From: UBA2387 sp019454665
GTDB lineage: Bacteria > Armatimonadota > Fimbriimonadia > Fimbriimonadales > Fimbriimonadaceae
Assembly (NCBI GenBank): GCA_045862995.1
Contig: BTVX01000015.1
Coordinates: 1-64,000, forward strand
Direction of reading: 5' to 3'
DNA length: 64,000 nt
Position 1 is the stretch's first letter, and each line of letters starts with the position of its first letter. Shown here piece by piece: positions 24,244-33,426 of the stretch. Made by a program: the position numbers and the translations under genes. The notes beneath the pieces were generated by a model that was not told where the DNA came from, did not search any database, and saw only the letters and a program-made list of their open reading frames with translations.

Positions 24244-25485
24244 CTATCCGATCAAACCCAAGGGCTTGGCCTTGAACCCGGGGAACACCTTCGAAACGTC
24301 TTTGACGCCCAGATGGGCCGAGGCGACTTCGGAGAGTACGGCACGATAGTCCGTGGTGATCGCCAAGTCGGCGCGCTGATCCAACTGCTCGGTGGCCAGG
24401 CCGGGCCACTCGCCCAAGATGCGCCCGCCTGCGACACCGCCACCCATGACCATCATGGCGTTGCCGTGCCCGTGGTCGGTCCCCTGGCTCTGGTTGGCGC
24501 GCACACGCCGGCCGAACTCGCTCATCACCACCACACACAGCCGATCTTCGTAGGCATGTAGATCGTTGGCGAACGCGGCCAACGAGCGCGACAGGTGCTC
24601 GACGCGCGGGGCGAACGTGTAGGTCTGTCCCTCGTGCGTATCCCAGCCGCCGTAGTCCACCGCAGCCAGGCGCAAGCCCAAATCGGCGCGGATCAGCCGG
24701 GCCACGGTGCGCAAGCTCTGGCCCAACTCGCCATCGGGATAGATCGCCCCACGCTCCGGCACATAGGGCTTCCACGCACCTTCGGGGGTCTTGAGTTCTC
24801 GGTGGATCGCTTCGATGGCGTCCAACGTGCGCGTGCCGGCCCGATGGACTTCGCTCGAGCCCTTGTAGACCGACCGAAGGTAGTTGGCCACTTGCGGGCC
24901 AACGGGCACCGAGAACGCCTCGGGGTTCGCCATCGCCATCGCGTTCGCCGCGCCGAGCATCGAATCGGGCGCACGGTCGGAAGCGCTGACCAGGCCCATC
25001 GAACCGATCCCCGGGACGGTCTCGGCGAGCCGCGTCATCCAGCCGCTGGCGGCCGTGCGCCCCGTCCCGCCCACCACGCCGCGCTCCACATAGTCCATCG
25101 CCTCGAAGTGGCTGCGCGTGCCGTGCACCAATCCCGCCGCATGGACGAACGCAAGACGCTTGGCGTCGTAGAGTTCCTTGATCGGGGCGGCGGCCTTGTG
25201 CAACCGGAAGTCGCGTCCTGCGTAGCCGTTGCCGATCGGCAGACCCGCGAACTCGCCCGACTCGCCGACGCGAAGGGCAGCGGGCCGCGCGGCCACATAG
25301 TCGGCGTCGTCCACCGGGCCGAGCAGGTGCAGCCCGTCCATCCCGCCGCGAAGGAAGACCACCACAAGGATGGGCTCAGCAGTGGAATCGGTGTTCCACG
25401 AAAGGTGGAGCAGTCGGCTGCCCGAAAGCGCGGCGATGGCTGCGCTGCAGCCGGAGATGAACTCGCGTCGAGTGAGGTCGAGCAT
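24244..25485 (-). CDS. DUF1501 family exported protein, paired with DUF1800
   Basis: 413 aa with a twin-arginine-like leader (TRREFISGCSAAIAALSG). DUF1501 motifs: ILVVVFLRGGMDGLHLLGPV, GTRSHFEAMDYVERG, YGGWDTHEGQ, VVVMSEFGRRVRANQSQGTD then HGHGNAMMVMGG. It starts 2 bp after the DUF1800 stop. That pairing is widespread in planctomycetes and related phyla and indicates joint export or function. The catalytic role is unproven. Confidence 0.9.
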   Translation of the reverse strand: MLDLTRREFISGCSAAIAALSGSRLLHLSWNTDSTAEPILVVVFLRGGMDGLHLLGPVDDADYVAARPAALRVGESGEFAGLPIGNGYAGRDFRLHKAAAPIKELYDAKRLAFVHAAGLVHGTRSHFEAMDYVERGVVGGTGRTAASGWMTRLAETVPGIGSMGLVSASDRAPDSMLGAANAMAMANPEAFSVPVGPQVANYLRSVYKGSSEVHRAGTRTLDAIEAIHRELKTPEGAWKPYVPERGAIYPDGELGQSLRTVARLIRADLGLRLAAVDYGGWDTHEGQTYTFAPRVEHLSRSLAAFANDLHAYEDRLCVVVMSEFGRRVRANQSQGTDHGHGNAMMVMGGGVAGGRILGEWPGLATEQLDQRADLAITTDYRAVLSEVASAHLGVKDVSKVFPGFKAKPLGLIG

Positions 25486-25487
25486 GG

Positions 25488-27059
25488 CTATTTCAAGTTG
25501 AATTCGGGGGATATGGCGACGAGCGCGGCGATGCCGGCGATTGCGTCGGCGCCTTGCGATCGGTCCAGCGGCGTCTCGGGCGGCGCCCATTGCCTGATCG
25601 CATCGCGTAGCGTGGCAAGCATCGCGTCCTTCTCGGTGCCGGGAAGCAAGGTGTTGCACCAGTGTTCGGCGGCTGCGCCCAGTGTTGCGACACTCTCGGG
25701 TGTGGCGGCGACCCAATCGTGGCGCGTGGATGGGTGGTCTTTGCTGGCCAACCAAAACGCACCGTTCCAACGGCCCAGCATCGCGTTGGTGCCCAGCCAA
25801 GCCGAACCCTTGTCGGGGGGACCGTCGGGCGTCGGCCAGCCGAACATGCGCTCGCCCATGACGAACGTCAGCCAGATCATGCCGGGGTCGGGCTTGACTT
25901 CCGCTCCCGTGGCACGCAGGAACGACACGAAGTACTCGAACGGGCGCTTGGTCTTCTTGCCCCAGGTCTCGGCGAACTCCTTGCTCTCCGCGATCACGCG
26001 CACCACGCGGGCGATCTGGTCGGGTGCCTTGTGGTGCCGCATCCACGCATCGGCGGCTCGGTTCACCAAGCCAGCGGGCGGGTCGTCGGAAACCAACTTG
26101 CGCACCAGCTTCGTCGCCAAGTGTTTCGCGGTCGCGGGGTGATCGGCGACCAGGTCCAGCACGCGCATGCCGTCCGCCATCGGTGGCGCGTTGGCCTCGA
26201 ACTCGCGACCCAACACCCGCTTTTGGTATGGGTCGTGCCATGCCGCGTGGTACATGAACTCGCCGGTGCTCGGCAGCGGCCCTTCGCCCGACCACGAGCC
26301 ATCGGCCAGCGTCCAGCCGGTGAACGCCCGGGCGGCTTCGTACACGTCCTGATCAATGTAGCCCACCGGCTCGCCCTTGGTCGCGCCGGGCACGTCTCGC
26401 CACCGGTTGTACAGGTCGTTGAGATAGGCGTCTTTGCCCAAGGTGTGAAGTTCGAACAGTTCGCGCGCGTAGTTCTCGTTGGCCGGACTGGCCTTGCTTG
26501 ATCGGTTGTTCAGGTACACCAGCATGGCGGGCGACTTGGCAACGTCCTCCAGGAAGGCGCGGAAGTTGCCAAGGGCGTGCTTGCGCATGATCCGATCGTA
26601 GTGCGGCCACGCGACGGCGATCGCCACATCGTCGTGCAGGGCGTTCACGTGGAAGTGATCGTGCCAGAAGCCGACCATGACCTCGCGCAGTTGGTACGGG
26701 CTATACAGGGCGCGAATCCAAGTCGCGGCGTTCACTTCGTCGCGTGGGCGGACGCGCTCCTGATAGGGCATCGGCTTCTGCCAATCGCGCAGATGCCAAA
26801 GGCTCTTGAGGTCGGCATCGAGCGTTGTGAGCGGGCGATCCTCGTTGACTTTGGGCCACTTGCCCGCCTCCTCGGGGTACTCGATGCGGAACTTCGCCTC
26901 GGCCAGTCGCCTGGAAGTTTCGGGGTCGTCGCCCACGGGGGGCGCGAGTTGTTCGTCGAGCCACCGTTTGAGTCCGGCCCGGCCCAGCCGTTCCAGGTCG
27001 GCGGCGTTGTGCCCGTAGGCAAGTCGGCCCAAGACGATTGCTTCCTTGGTAGGCTTCAT
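25488..27059 (-). CDS. DUF1800 family protein
   Basis: 523 aa. DUF1800 hallmarks: LGRLAYGHNAADLERLGR, MVGFWHDHFHVNA, NENYARELFELHTLG, AARAFTGWTL, HDPYQKRVLGREF, and a C-terminal RPFEYFVSFLRATGAE. WHDHFHV and YARELFELHTLG contain conserved His/Glu that could bind metal. No obvious signal peptide is seen, so export may be through its DUF1501 partner. ATG 27059 matches family starts. It is divergent from the PH-domain gene with 72 bp between. Confidence 0.9.
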   Translation of the reverse strand: MKPTKEAIVLGRLAYGHNAADLERLGRAGLKRWLDEQLAPPVGDDPETSRRLAEAKFRIEYPEEAGKWPKVNEDRPLTTLDADLKSLWHLRDWQKPMPYQERVRPRDEVNAATWIRALYSPYQLREVMVGFWHDHFHVNALHDDVAIAVAWPHYDRIMRKHALGNFRAFLEDVAKSPAMLVYLNNRSSKASPANENYARELFELHTLGKDAYLNDLYNRWRDVPGATKGEPVGYIDQDVYEAARAFTGWTLADGSWSGEGPLPSTGEFMYHAAWHDPYQKRVLGREFEANAPPMADGMRVLDLVADHPATAKHLATKLVRKLVSDDPPAGLVNRAADAWMRHHKAPDQIARVVRVIAESKEFAETWGKKTKRPFEYFVSFLRATGAEVKPDPGMIWLTFVMGERMFGWPTPDGPPDKGSAWLGTNAMLGRWNGAFWLASKDHPSTRHDWVAATPESVATLGAAAEHWCNTLLPGTEKDAMLATLRDAIRQWAPPETPLDRSQGADAIAGIAALVAISPEFNLK

Positions 27060-27131
27060 GGCGGTTTGCTGATAGCATTGTACGACGGCCCGAGGAAAAA
27101 CCAAGAGGCCAATTTCGCCGAGGCTTGAACG

Positions 27132-27551
27132 ATGGAGACCCGCTACCCCACCCAGGTTGATCTGTGGCTGTTGCTGGTCGTCGCGGCAGGCATGCTGGTC
27201 GGGACGTTTGCCGTCATCGCGGCGGGCGTCGAGAGCGGCGAGTGGGTCGCCGCTGGCGCGTTCGTTCTTGTGTGGGCGCTCGTCCTAGCTTTGGCTTGGC
27301 CGGTCGAATACGTGCTCTCTGACGAGGAGTTGGTCGTCCGCTCGGGCGTCATCCGTTGGCGCGTGCCTCTTGGCGAGTTCGTCTCGATCTCGGCCACCCG
27401 CGATCCGTCGTCCGCCCCCGCTTGGTCGCTCGATCGCCTGAAGATCACGTATGGCAAGAAGTCCATCATGATCTCCCCGGCCAGGCGCGAGGAGTTCCTC
27501 GATGACCTTGAGCAAAGGGTGCGAGACGCCAGACGGATGGCCAGCCGTTGA
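27132..27551 (+). CDS. Two-helix membrane protein with bacterial PH domain
   Basis: 139 aa. Two membrane helices (LWLLLVVAAGMLVGTFAVIA and WVAAGAFVLVWALVLALAW) lead into a bacterial PH-like domain (YVLSDEELVVRSGVIRWRVP, DRLKITYGKKSIMISP). Such proteins sit in the inner membrane with the PH domain in the cytoplasm. Function unknown. It converges on the anti-sigma-like gene with a 4-bp gap. Confidence 0.75.
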   Translation: METRYPTQVDLWLLLVVAAGMLVGTFAVIAAGVESGEWVAAGAFVLVWALVLALAWPVEYVLSDEELVVRSGVIRWRVPLGEFVSISATRDPSSAPAWSLDRLKITYGKKSIMISPARREEFLDDLEQRVRDARRMASR

Positions 27552-27555
27552 GCGT

Positions 27556-28068
27556 TCAGGGCAACGTGTTGACGGCCACGACTTTGACACCACCCCCCGG
27601 CGGTGCGCCCGGGCCGCACGCCGTGGGGCTCATCGCGGCGGTCGTGGCTTGGTCGGCAGGCACTTTGCTGGGTGCGTCGGCGGGTGGCGCGGCGGGTGCT
27701 CCGTGAGGCAGGTCGGAACCTGAGCCATCGCGCACCGGCTCGCCAGAATAGGGCTCTTGCAGGTGTTGGGCCGCCTGGTACGCCACGAACACGCCCGTTA
27801 CCAGCAGCGCCGCCACCAACACCGTCCACTTGGCCGCGCGAACCACGGGGATCCACGGCTGCACCACGCGGCGCGGACGGCCCCGAACGCCGAGGCTCAG
27901 GCGATGCGAAAGATCTCCGAAGTCCTTCAGCCGTTGCTCGACTTTGGGGTTGAACGCCGCGCGGACCGCGATGAGCCAAGCCTTGGGCCCGCGAAGCTCG
28001 CCCAGTGCGAACAAAGCCAGGTCTTCTTCGTTCGTCGCTCTGGGATGCGTTGGGGGTTCCAGGATCAT
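27556..28068 (-). CDS. Putative anti-sigma factor
   Basis: 170 aa. An N-terminal soluble region (EEDLALFALGELRG, VEQRLKDFGDLSHRLSLG), one membrane helix (WTVLVAALLVTGVFVAYQA) and a Pro/Ala-rich extracytoplasmic tail. Its ATG overlaps the TGA of the ECF sigma gene (ATGA, 28065-28068). The position and topology are those of membrane anti-sigma factors that hold the sigma factor until a signal arrives. No zinc-binding HxxxCxxC motif is visible. Confidence 0.65.
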   Translation of the reverse strand: MILEPPTHPRATNEEDLALFALGELRGPKAWLIAVRAAFNPKVEQRLKDFGDLSHRLSLGVRGRPRRVVQPWIPVVRAAKWTVLVAALLVTGVFVAYQAAQHLQEPYSGEPVRDGSGSDLPHGAPAAPPADAPSKVPADQATTAAMSPTACGPGAPPGGGVKVVAVNTLP

Positions 28069-28655
28069 CGCCCCACCTCCAGGTCTTGCTGGCGAAGCAT
28101 ACGTTCCATATTGGCCAGCCCGCGATAGAACTGATACTTCACGGTGTTCAAGTTGCGGTCGAGGACCTCGGAAACCTCGCGCAGGTTCATCTCGCCCGCA
28201 TAGTACAGATCGAGCACCTCGCGCTGCTCCTCGCTGAGCTGGGCCAGCAGCGAGCGCACGTTCTCGCTGGATTCCAGGGCCGATGCGTGGTCGCTCGCCG
28301 AAGCGCGCTGGATGCCCTCGTCGAGTTGCACCGTCTGTGGGCGGCGCTTCTGCGCCCGGCAATAGTCGCGGTACTTGTTGAAGCAGATCGCGAACAGCCA
28401 CGTCTTGAACTGGCTGCCCTGCCGAAACCTCGGCATCGCCGTCCAAGCCGCGATCCAGACGTCTTGCAGGATGTCCTCGACCTGCGTGTCGCCGACCCGG
28501 CTGCCCAAGAACGTCCGAATCCCCGGAGAGTGGATCTCCCGGAGACGATCAAAGGCAGGTCTGGATCCCTGAGCCGCCTCGCGGACCAACTTGGCCTCCA
28601 TCTCGGGCGACTCGTGAACCTCGGCCCGCAGGTTGGAGGCTTGCAGGTAGCTCAC
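28065..28655 (-). CDS. ECF-type RNA polymerase sigma factor
   Basis: 196 aa. Region 2: RLREIHSPGIRTFLGSRVGD, VEDILQDVWIAAW, FKTWLFAICFNKYRDY. Region 4: LSEEQREVLDLYYAGEMNLR and EVSEVLDRNLNTVKYQFYRG, the helix-turn-helix for the -35 element. It directs RNA polymerase to a small regulon. It is co-translated with the downstream membrane protein, its probable anti-sigma factor. Divergent from the rhodanese operon. Confidence 0.9.
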   Translation of the reverse strand: MSYLQASNLRAEVHESPEMEAKLVREAAQGSRPAFDRLREIHSPGIRTFLGSRVGDTQVEDILQDVWIAAWTAMPRFRQGSQFKTWLFAICFNKYRDYCRAQKRRPQTVQLDEGIQRASASDHASALESSENVRSLLAQLSEEQREVLDLYYAGEMNLREVSEVLDRNLNTVKYQFYRGLANMERMLRQQDLEVGR

Positions 28656-28807
28656 GCGCGATATGAACTGGGTCTCAGAGGTTTGGATGCATCATTGGTC
28701 GTTGGAGTTCCCCCCGATTGTTGGAAACGACCCAGGGCCCTGAATCCTCGCACGCCGCCGAGGTCTCTCTAGGGTCATACTCCCATTTAGCGGAGCGACT
28801 CAAGACC

Positions 28808-29359
28808 ATGCACCCCAACATCACCGTCGCCGAACTCAAGAGCCGTCTCGAACACGGAGAGCCCATCCAATTGGTGGACGTCCGTGGCGCAGACGAATAC
28901 GCCGTGGGCCACATCCCCGGCGCGATCAACATGCCCCTGGCCGAAGCCGAAAGCCGCGTGGACGACTTGGCCCGACGCTCGCCCGTCGTCCTTGTCTGCC
29001 AATCGGGCCGCCGCGCTGGAATGGCCTGCGAACTGCTCCAAGAGCACCACGATGGCCTGCTGGTGCTCGAAGGCGGCACCCAGGCGTGGATGTCCGCGAA
29101 CAACCCCGTCGTCTCCAGCCTCGCGACGCGCTGGGCCCTGGAACGTCAGGTGCGCCTGGGCGCGGGCCTGATGGTCCTTGTCGGCGTGATCCTTGGCTTC
29201 CTCGTCCACCCCGGCTGGTTCGGCCTCGCGGGATTCGTCGGAGCGGGCCTCACCTTCGCCGGGCTCACCAACGTGTGCGGCATGGCGATGGTCCTTGCCA
29301 AGTGCCCATGGAACCAACCCGCCAAGTCCTCCGCGCCCACGCAGGAGGCCCTGCGATGA
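28808..29359 (+). CDS. Rhodanese fused to DUF2892 membrane domain
   Basis: 183 aa. The N-terminal rhodanese domain (IQLVDVRGADEYAVGHIPGA) has the active Cys in VLVCQSGRRAG. The C-terminal half has two membrane helices in the DUF2892 pattern (LATRWALERQVRLGAGLMVL, VCGMAMVLAKCPWN). It should move sulfane sulfur at the inner membrane. ATG 28808 begins the rhodanese domain; earlier in-frame codons are non-conserved. ATGA overlap with the next gene couples it to the metallo-beta-lactamase/rhodanese enzyme. Confidence 0.88.
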   Translation: MHPNITVAELKSRLEHGEPIQLVDVRGADEYAVGHIPGAINMPLAEAESRVDDLARRSPVVLVCQSGRRAGMACELLQEHHDGLLVLEGGTQAWMSANNPVVSSLATRWALERQVRLGAGLMVLVGVILGFLVHPGWFGLAGFVGAGLTFAGLTNVCGMAMVLAKCPWNQPAKSSAPTQEALR

Positions 29360-30765
29360 TCCTGAAGCGCTTTTACGAGAACCGCCTCGCGCACGCCAGC
29401 TATCTCGTAGGCTGTGCAGCAACGGGCGAAGCCGTCGTCATAGACCCCAACCGAGACTTCGACCAGTATCTCGAAGCTGCCTCCGCGGAGGGGCTGCGGA
29501 TTTCAGCGGTCACCGAGACGCACATCCACGCCGACTTTCTCTCGGGCAGCCGCGAACTCGCCCAACTGACCGGTGCCACGCTCTACCTCAGCGACGAGGG
29601 CGATGCCGAGTGGAAGTACGCGTTCGGCGACAACGTCCAACTGGTCAAAGGCGGCGATGAGTTTTGGATCGGCAATCTGAGGGTCGAAGTGATGCATACG
29701 CCGGGCCATACGCCGGAACACATCTCCTTCCTGGTGACCGACACTCCCGCGGGTTCGACCGTCCAGAGCGCGTTCACGGGAGACTTCGTGTTCGTGGGCG
29801 ACGTCGGCCGTCCCGACTTGCTCGAAAAAGCCGCCGGCTATGAAGGCACGATGGAGGCCGGAGCGAGGCGCTTGTTCCGAACGATCCAGCGCTTCAAAGC
29901 CCTTCCCGATCACCTGTTGGTCTGGCCCGCCCACGGGGCGGGGTCGGCGTGCGGCAAATCGCTCGGCGGCGTGCCCGTGAGTACGCTGGGCTACGAGAAA
30001 GCCACGAATTGGGCGTTCAAGATCGCCACCGAGGAGGAGTTCGTTCGGGAAGTGCTCTCCGGCCAGCCCGAGCCGCCGGTTTACTTCGCGCAGATGAAGG
30101 TGCGCAACAAGATCGGCCCGGCGATTCTGGGCGGAGAGCGCGTGCCTCCGCACCTGGGCGATGCCCGCATCGCCGACATCATGAAGGCGGGCGCGCCCAT
30201 CGTGGACCTCCGACCCTCGACCGAGTTCGGCGCGGGGTTCATCCCCGGGACGCTCAACATCCCCATGGGCAAGAGCCTGACGAACTGGGCGGGCTGGCTG
30301 TTGCCCTACGACACCCCGTTCTACTTCATCGCCAGCACGCACGAGGAGGCCGCCGAGGCTGCCGCGGCCCTTCGCATGATCGGGCTCGACGATGCGGCAG
30401 GCTGGTTCACGCCCACCGTCCTCGACGCTTGGGTCGCCGCTGGCGGCTCCTTGGGCGAAATCGAGCAGATCGACGCCGACGAGTGCGCCCGCCGAGGCGG
30501 AACCTGCCGCGTGATCGACGTGCGAGGCCTCACCGAATGGGAGGAGGGCCGCATGCCCTTCAGCGAACGGCGCTACCTGGGCACGCTCCGCAAGAACCTC
30601 GACGGGTTGTCTCGCGAAGAGCCGATCGTGTTGCACTGCGCGGGCGGCGGACGCTCCGCGATCGCCGCGAGCGTGCTCGCCGCCGAAGGGTTTGGCAGGG
30701 TCGCGAACGTGGTGGGCGGATTCGGCGAGTACGCCCGCCGAGGTCATCCGACCGTCTCCGGCTAG
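29356..30765 (+). CDS. Metallo-beta-lactamase fold / double rhodanese protein
   Basis: 469 aa. Residues 1-250 form an ETHE1/persulfide dioxygenase-like domain: THIHADFLSG (HxHxD), HTPGHTPEH, FTGDFVFVGDVGRPDL, WPAHGAGSACG. Two rhodanese domains follow. The first (about 265-365) has no Cys at the active site position (FYFIASTHEE). The second (about 380-469) has HCAGGGRSA with the Cys. The enzyme should oxidise glutathione- or low-molecular-weight persulfide to sulfite, with the second rhodanese handling sulfur transfer. It is coupled to the upstream rhodanese and ends just before a strong hairpin terminator. Confidence 0.9.
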   Translation: MILKRFYENRLAHASYLVGCAATGEAVVIDPNRDFDQYLEAASAEGLRISAVTETHIHADFLSGSRELAQLTGATLYLSDEGDAEWKYAFGDNVQLVKGGDEFWIGNLRVEVMHTPGHTPEHISFLVTDTPAGSTVQSAFTGDFVFVGDVGRPDLLEKAAGYEGTMEAGARRLFRTIQRFKALPDHLLVWPAHGAGSACGKSLGGVPVSTLGYEKATNWAFKIATEEEFVREVLSGQPEPPVYFAQMKVRNKIGPAILGGERVPPHLGDARIADIMKAGAPIVDLRPSTEFGAGFIPGTLNIPMGKSLTNWAGWLLPYDTPFYFIASTHEEAAEAAAALRMIGLDDAAGWFTPTVLDAWVAAGGSLGEIEQIDADECARRGGTCRVIDVRGLTEWEEGRMPFSERRYLGTLRKNLDGLSREEPIVLHCAGGGRSAIAASVLAAEGFGRVANVVGGFGEYARRGHPTVSG

Positions 30766-30795
30766 CGCAGCGAGCAACCACGCTACAAACAAGAA

Positions 30796-30825
30796 ACGGG
30801 CCCGGTCGCACTCGACCGGGCCCGT
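30796..30825. terminator. Bidirectional hairpin terminator
   Basis: Perfect 13-bp inverted repeat ACGGGCCCGGTCG / CGACCGGGCCCGT with a 4-nt loop. It lies between two convergent genes (30765 and 30843). The right side continues CTTAATT and the left side, read on the minus strand, continues TTCTTGTTTG, so it could terminate both transcripts. Confidence 0.8.
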
Positions 30826-30842
30826 CTTAATTGACGCGACCT

Positions 30843-32660
30843 CTAGGCTCCAGACTGACCGAAGTTTTTGCGAATGATCAGGAAGTCGTTCGCATTGACC
30901 GTGTTGTCCTTGTTGAGGTCGGCGTTGGCGTTCCAGTTGCCGCTGCCGGGGGAAGAGCCGAACGCGGCGCGCAGGGCCAAGAAGTCCGGGATGCCCACGG
31001 AGTTGTCCCCGTTGACGTCGCCGTTCTTCAGCGTGAAGTTCTGACCCGTTGCACCGCCCGACGTGATGTTCACGTTGGTGCGCTTCGAGGTCAGCCACGT
31101 TTGGCCGCGACACGTGATGTCGTAGGTGCCCGTCAACGTGGACGTGAACGAGTACACGCCGTTGGCCGCAGGGACCGGATTGTAGGTCGCGACGACCGTG
31201 CTCGTGCCCGGGTTGAGCAACTGCACCGTCAGGACTTGGTCGGTCAGCGCGCCGGTCAGGTCTTCCAAGGTCACCGTTCCACTGACCACGGGGCTGGACT
31301 GCACCTCGATGCTGAGGTTGTACATCTGGACGTCGTTCGTTCCCGAGCCGAAGACCCGGATGAAGAACGGACCCGAGCCGTTCAACTGGAAGTTCGTCAG
31401 CGTTTCGCCCTGGCCCGCCCCGTTGGTGTTGACCGTGGTGAGCACCGTGGTCCCGTTCGTGTCGCGCACCTCGAACCCGAGGTTCTGGCGATTGAGCGTG
31501 TTGTACGAGGCCGTGGTGCCGTTGCAGCCGCTCGACTGGTTGCCGATCGTGTAGGTCGCCCCGGTGGGATTCAACGTGACGTTGATCTTGGCGCTGGCAG
31601 GTACCTGGAACTTGTAAAAGTCCACATCGGACGTCTTGTCCAGGCTGACCTGGTTCGTCGGGTGGACCCCGACGCCGAGCGAGCCGAGATCGGTCGCCGT
31701 GCCCGAGGTGTCGTTGTTCTCGAACCGGTCGCCGTAAAACCAGTTGCCGGCCAAAATGTCGTCCAACTGCACCAGGTCGAAGTTGGTGTTCAGGAACGGC
31801 TCCATGAGCTTGGTCCCGTCGCAGGGAACCGAGTGGCCAAAGCCCAGTCCGTGGCCGTGCTCGTGGCCGAGCGTGTTCCGGAGGAAGCGGTAGTCGTTCG
31901 TGGACGACTGCCAGTTCTCGTCGGTGTCAATGACCATGTCGCCGCTTTGAGGATAGTAGTTGTAGGCCAGGACGCCCGATTGGCCGTCCAGCGACTTGCC
32001 CGCGATGCGGCAGTCCCCGCGCACGCCGGTCGAGCCTGCAGAGCCGCCCGCATTGAGTTCCACGCCGTCGTCGTTGTTCTCTTGGGTGTACACCAGGCCG
32101 GCCACCTGTCCCCAACGCTCGATGGCGGCCGTCAGTTTGGTCTTCCAGAGCGATCCGCCGAACTTGGCGTTCATCTGGGCGTTGAGGTTGCTGGGTCCAC
32201 CCCCGAAGCCCGCATTGGGGATGTTGGTCCCGTCTGGAACGTAGGAGTACGTCAGCCGAACAGGATCGCCGTTGCTGCCCGTGCTGGTCTGCTGGGCGGT
32301 CCGACTCCAGCGGGTGCCGGCGTTGTACCAAGGCTCCTGATTGCCCGCCAGCGAGTTGGAGAACTGCCACATCACGCGGCCGATGTACTTGGGATCGGTG
32401 CCCGCCGCAAAGAGCACCGAGACCTTCACACCGTCTGCGGTCGTCCCGATGACGCACATCGGACGATCGTCCGCCGGGTCGCCGAGTTGGGTCAAAGTCG
32501 AGGCCGGGGCACCCGAGACCGAGGCATCCACCCCGGTCAAGGCGCAATCCGCCTTCGGCATGGTTGAATCCGAAACGAGCCAAGCCGCCGTACCGGCGAC
32601 CGACACCGCTGAAGCGACCCCAAGGGCCAGCAAAAGTTTGGTTTTCACGATCCTGAGCAT
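30843..32660 (-). CDS. Secreted matrixin-like metalloprotease with dockerin-like tail
   Basis: 605 aa with signal peptide (LLLALGVASAVSVAGTAAW). The metzincin zinc motif HEHGHGLGFGH (His-266, Glu-267, His-270, His-276) plus a Met-turn-like KLMEPF (Met-286) define a matrixin-type peptidase. A beta-sandwich pre-peptidase-type domain follows (FENNDTSGTATDLGSLGVGV ... DVDFYKFQVP). A carboxypeptidase-regulatory-like domain is next, then two Ca-binding dockerin-like repeats (DVNGDNSVGIPDF, DLNKDNTVNANDF, about 545-600). It should degrade protein outside the cell, and the tail may anchor it to the surface. Start 32660 or GTG 32648; the Shine-Dalgarno GGAGG lies nearly against 32660, so 32648 is the better-spaced alternative. 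Confidence 0.85.
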   Translation of the reverse strand: MLRIVKTKLLLALGVASAVSVAGTAAWLVSDSTMPKADCALTGVDASVSGAPASTLTQLGDPADDRPMCVIGTTADGVKVSVLFAAGTDPKYIGRVMWQFSNSLAGNQEPWYNAGTRWSRTAQQTSTGSNGDPVRLTYSYVPDGTNIPNAGFGGGPSNLNAQMNAKFGGSLWKTKLTAAIERWGQVAGLVYTQENNDDGVELNAGGSAGSTGVRGDCRIAGKSLDGQSGVLAYNYYPQSGDMVIDTDENWQSSTNDYRFLRNTLGHEHGHGLGFGHSVPCDGTKLMEPFLNTNFDLVQLDDILAGNWFYGDRFENNDTSGTATDLGSLGVGVHPTNQVSLDKTSDVDFYKFQVPASAKINVTLNPTGATYTIGNQSSGCNGTTASYNTLNRQNLGFEVRDTNGTTVLTTVNTNGAGQGETLTNFQLNGSGPFFIRVFGSGTNDVQMYNLSIEVQSSPVVSGTVTLEDLTGALTDQVLTVQLLNPGTSTVVATYNPVPAANGVYSFTSTLTGTYDITCRGQTWLTSKRTNVNITSGGATGQNFTLKNGDVNGDNSVGIPDFLALRAAFGSSPGSGNWNANADLNKDNTVNANDFLIIRKNFGQSGA

Positions 32661-32760
32661 TCCTCCAAGAATGTCGTCCCGAAACAAACGGATACGACCA
32701 TGGTCTTGGGACGACGTTGGAGGCGAGATCGTTCGTTTCGGGGAAGTTGAGGTTCCCATT

Positions 32761-33426
32761 TTAGCGTAAAACGCGCCATGCGTCCAACAGAGTTGCGGCA
32801 AACCGGTCGCGATCCCAGGTCTGGGTCGCCCCCCGGTGGGGTCTTGGGAACACCGTCGCGGGGTCCACGAGGGGCTCGCCGCAAGGAATGCTCGCCTGCA
32901 CCAGCACCGACCCATCGGCCAACGAAAGTGCGCAACCGCAAACCTTCGCCCCGGTTCGCGAATCCACGATGTCGTTTGGAGAAACATGGGCGAAGCAATC
33001 ACCCGTCCGTTCGCCGCCGCGCACGAAAGGCGTCTCCTCGGCGAGCGCCGCATCCAACCCGCATTCGCGCAACGCCGCGACGAGAGGTGCCGTCAGGGCG
33101 CGGTAGGTCCGCTTCACCGCCCGGTCGCGGATTCCCGCAGGCACGTCGGGCAGCAGCGCATCGAGCCGCGCCGCGAGACCCAACGTGACATCGTGACCGT
33201 GCAACACGGCCTTTCCTCCCGTCGGACGGCGTACGGTCGGCACCGAACACCCGGCGAGGATCTCGCGCTCGTCGCGTTGGAACATGCCCAGACTGACCCA
33301 CGGGCCGCTCCACCCGTAGACGCGGCCAGCGGCTTCATGCTCGGCGAGCGATTCGATCAGGGCGCGGTCGCGGGCCATGTTGGTCGGCCCATCGTGGCAG
33401 CCGTCCGAGACCAATGCGAGCGTCAA
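32761..33426 (-). CDS. Lipoate/octanoate ligase-transferase family protein
   Basis: 221 aa. BPL/LPL fold: VSLGMFQRDE, RRPTGGKAVLHGHDVTLG (RRxxGG lipoyl-binding loop), DCFAHVSPNDIV, then GAKVCGCALS with the conserved Lys. It should attach octanoyl or lipoyl groups to carrier proteins, or act as octanoyltransferase (LipM-like). The single domain lacks the C-terminal accessory domain of LplA. Cys in VCGC fits a LipM-type thioester mechanism, but this is uncertain. Its ATG overlaps the stop of the upstream gene by 3 bp. Confidence 0.82.
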   Translation of the reverse strand: MTLALVSDGCHDGPTNMARDRALIESLAEHEAAGRVYGWSGPWVSLGMFQRDEREILAGCSVPTVRRPTGGKAVLHGHDVTLGLAARLDALLPDVPAGIRDRAVKRTYRALTAPLVAALRECGLDAALAEETPFVRGGERTGDCFAHVSPNDIVDSRTGAKVCGCALSLADGSVLVQASIPCGEPLVDPATVFPRPHRGATQTWDRDRFAATLLDAWRVLR

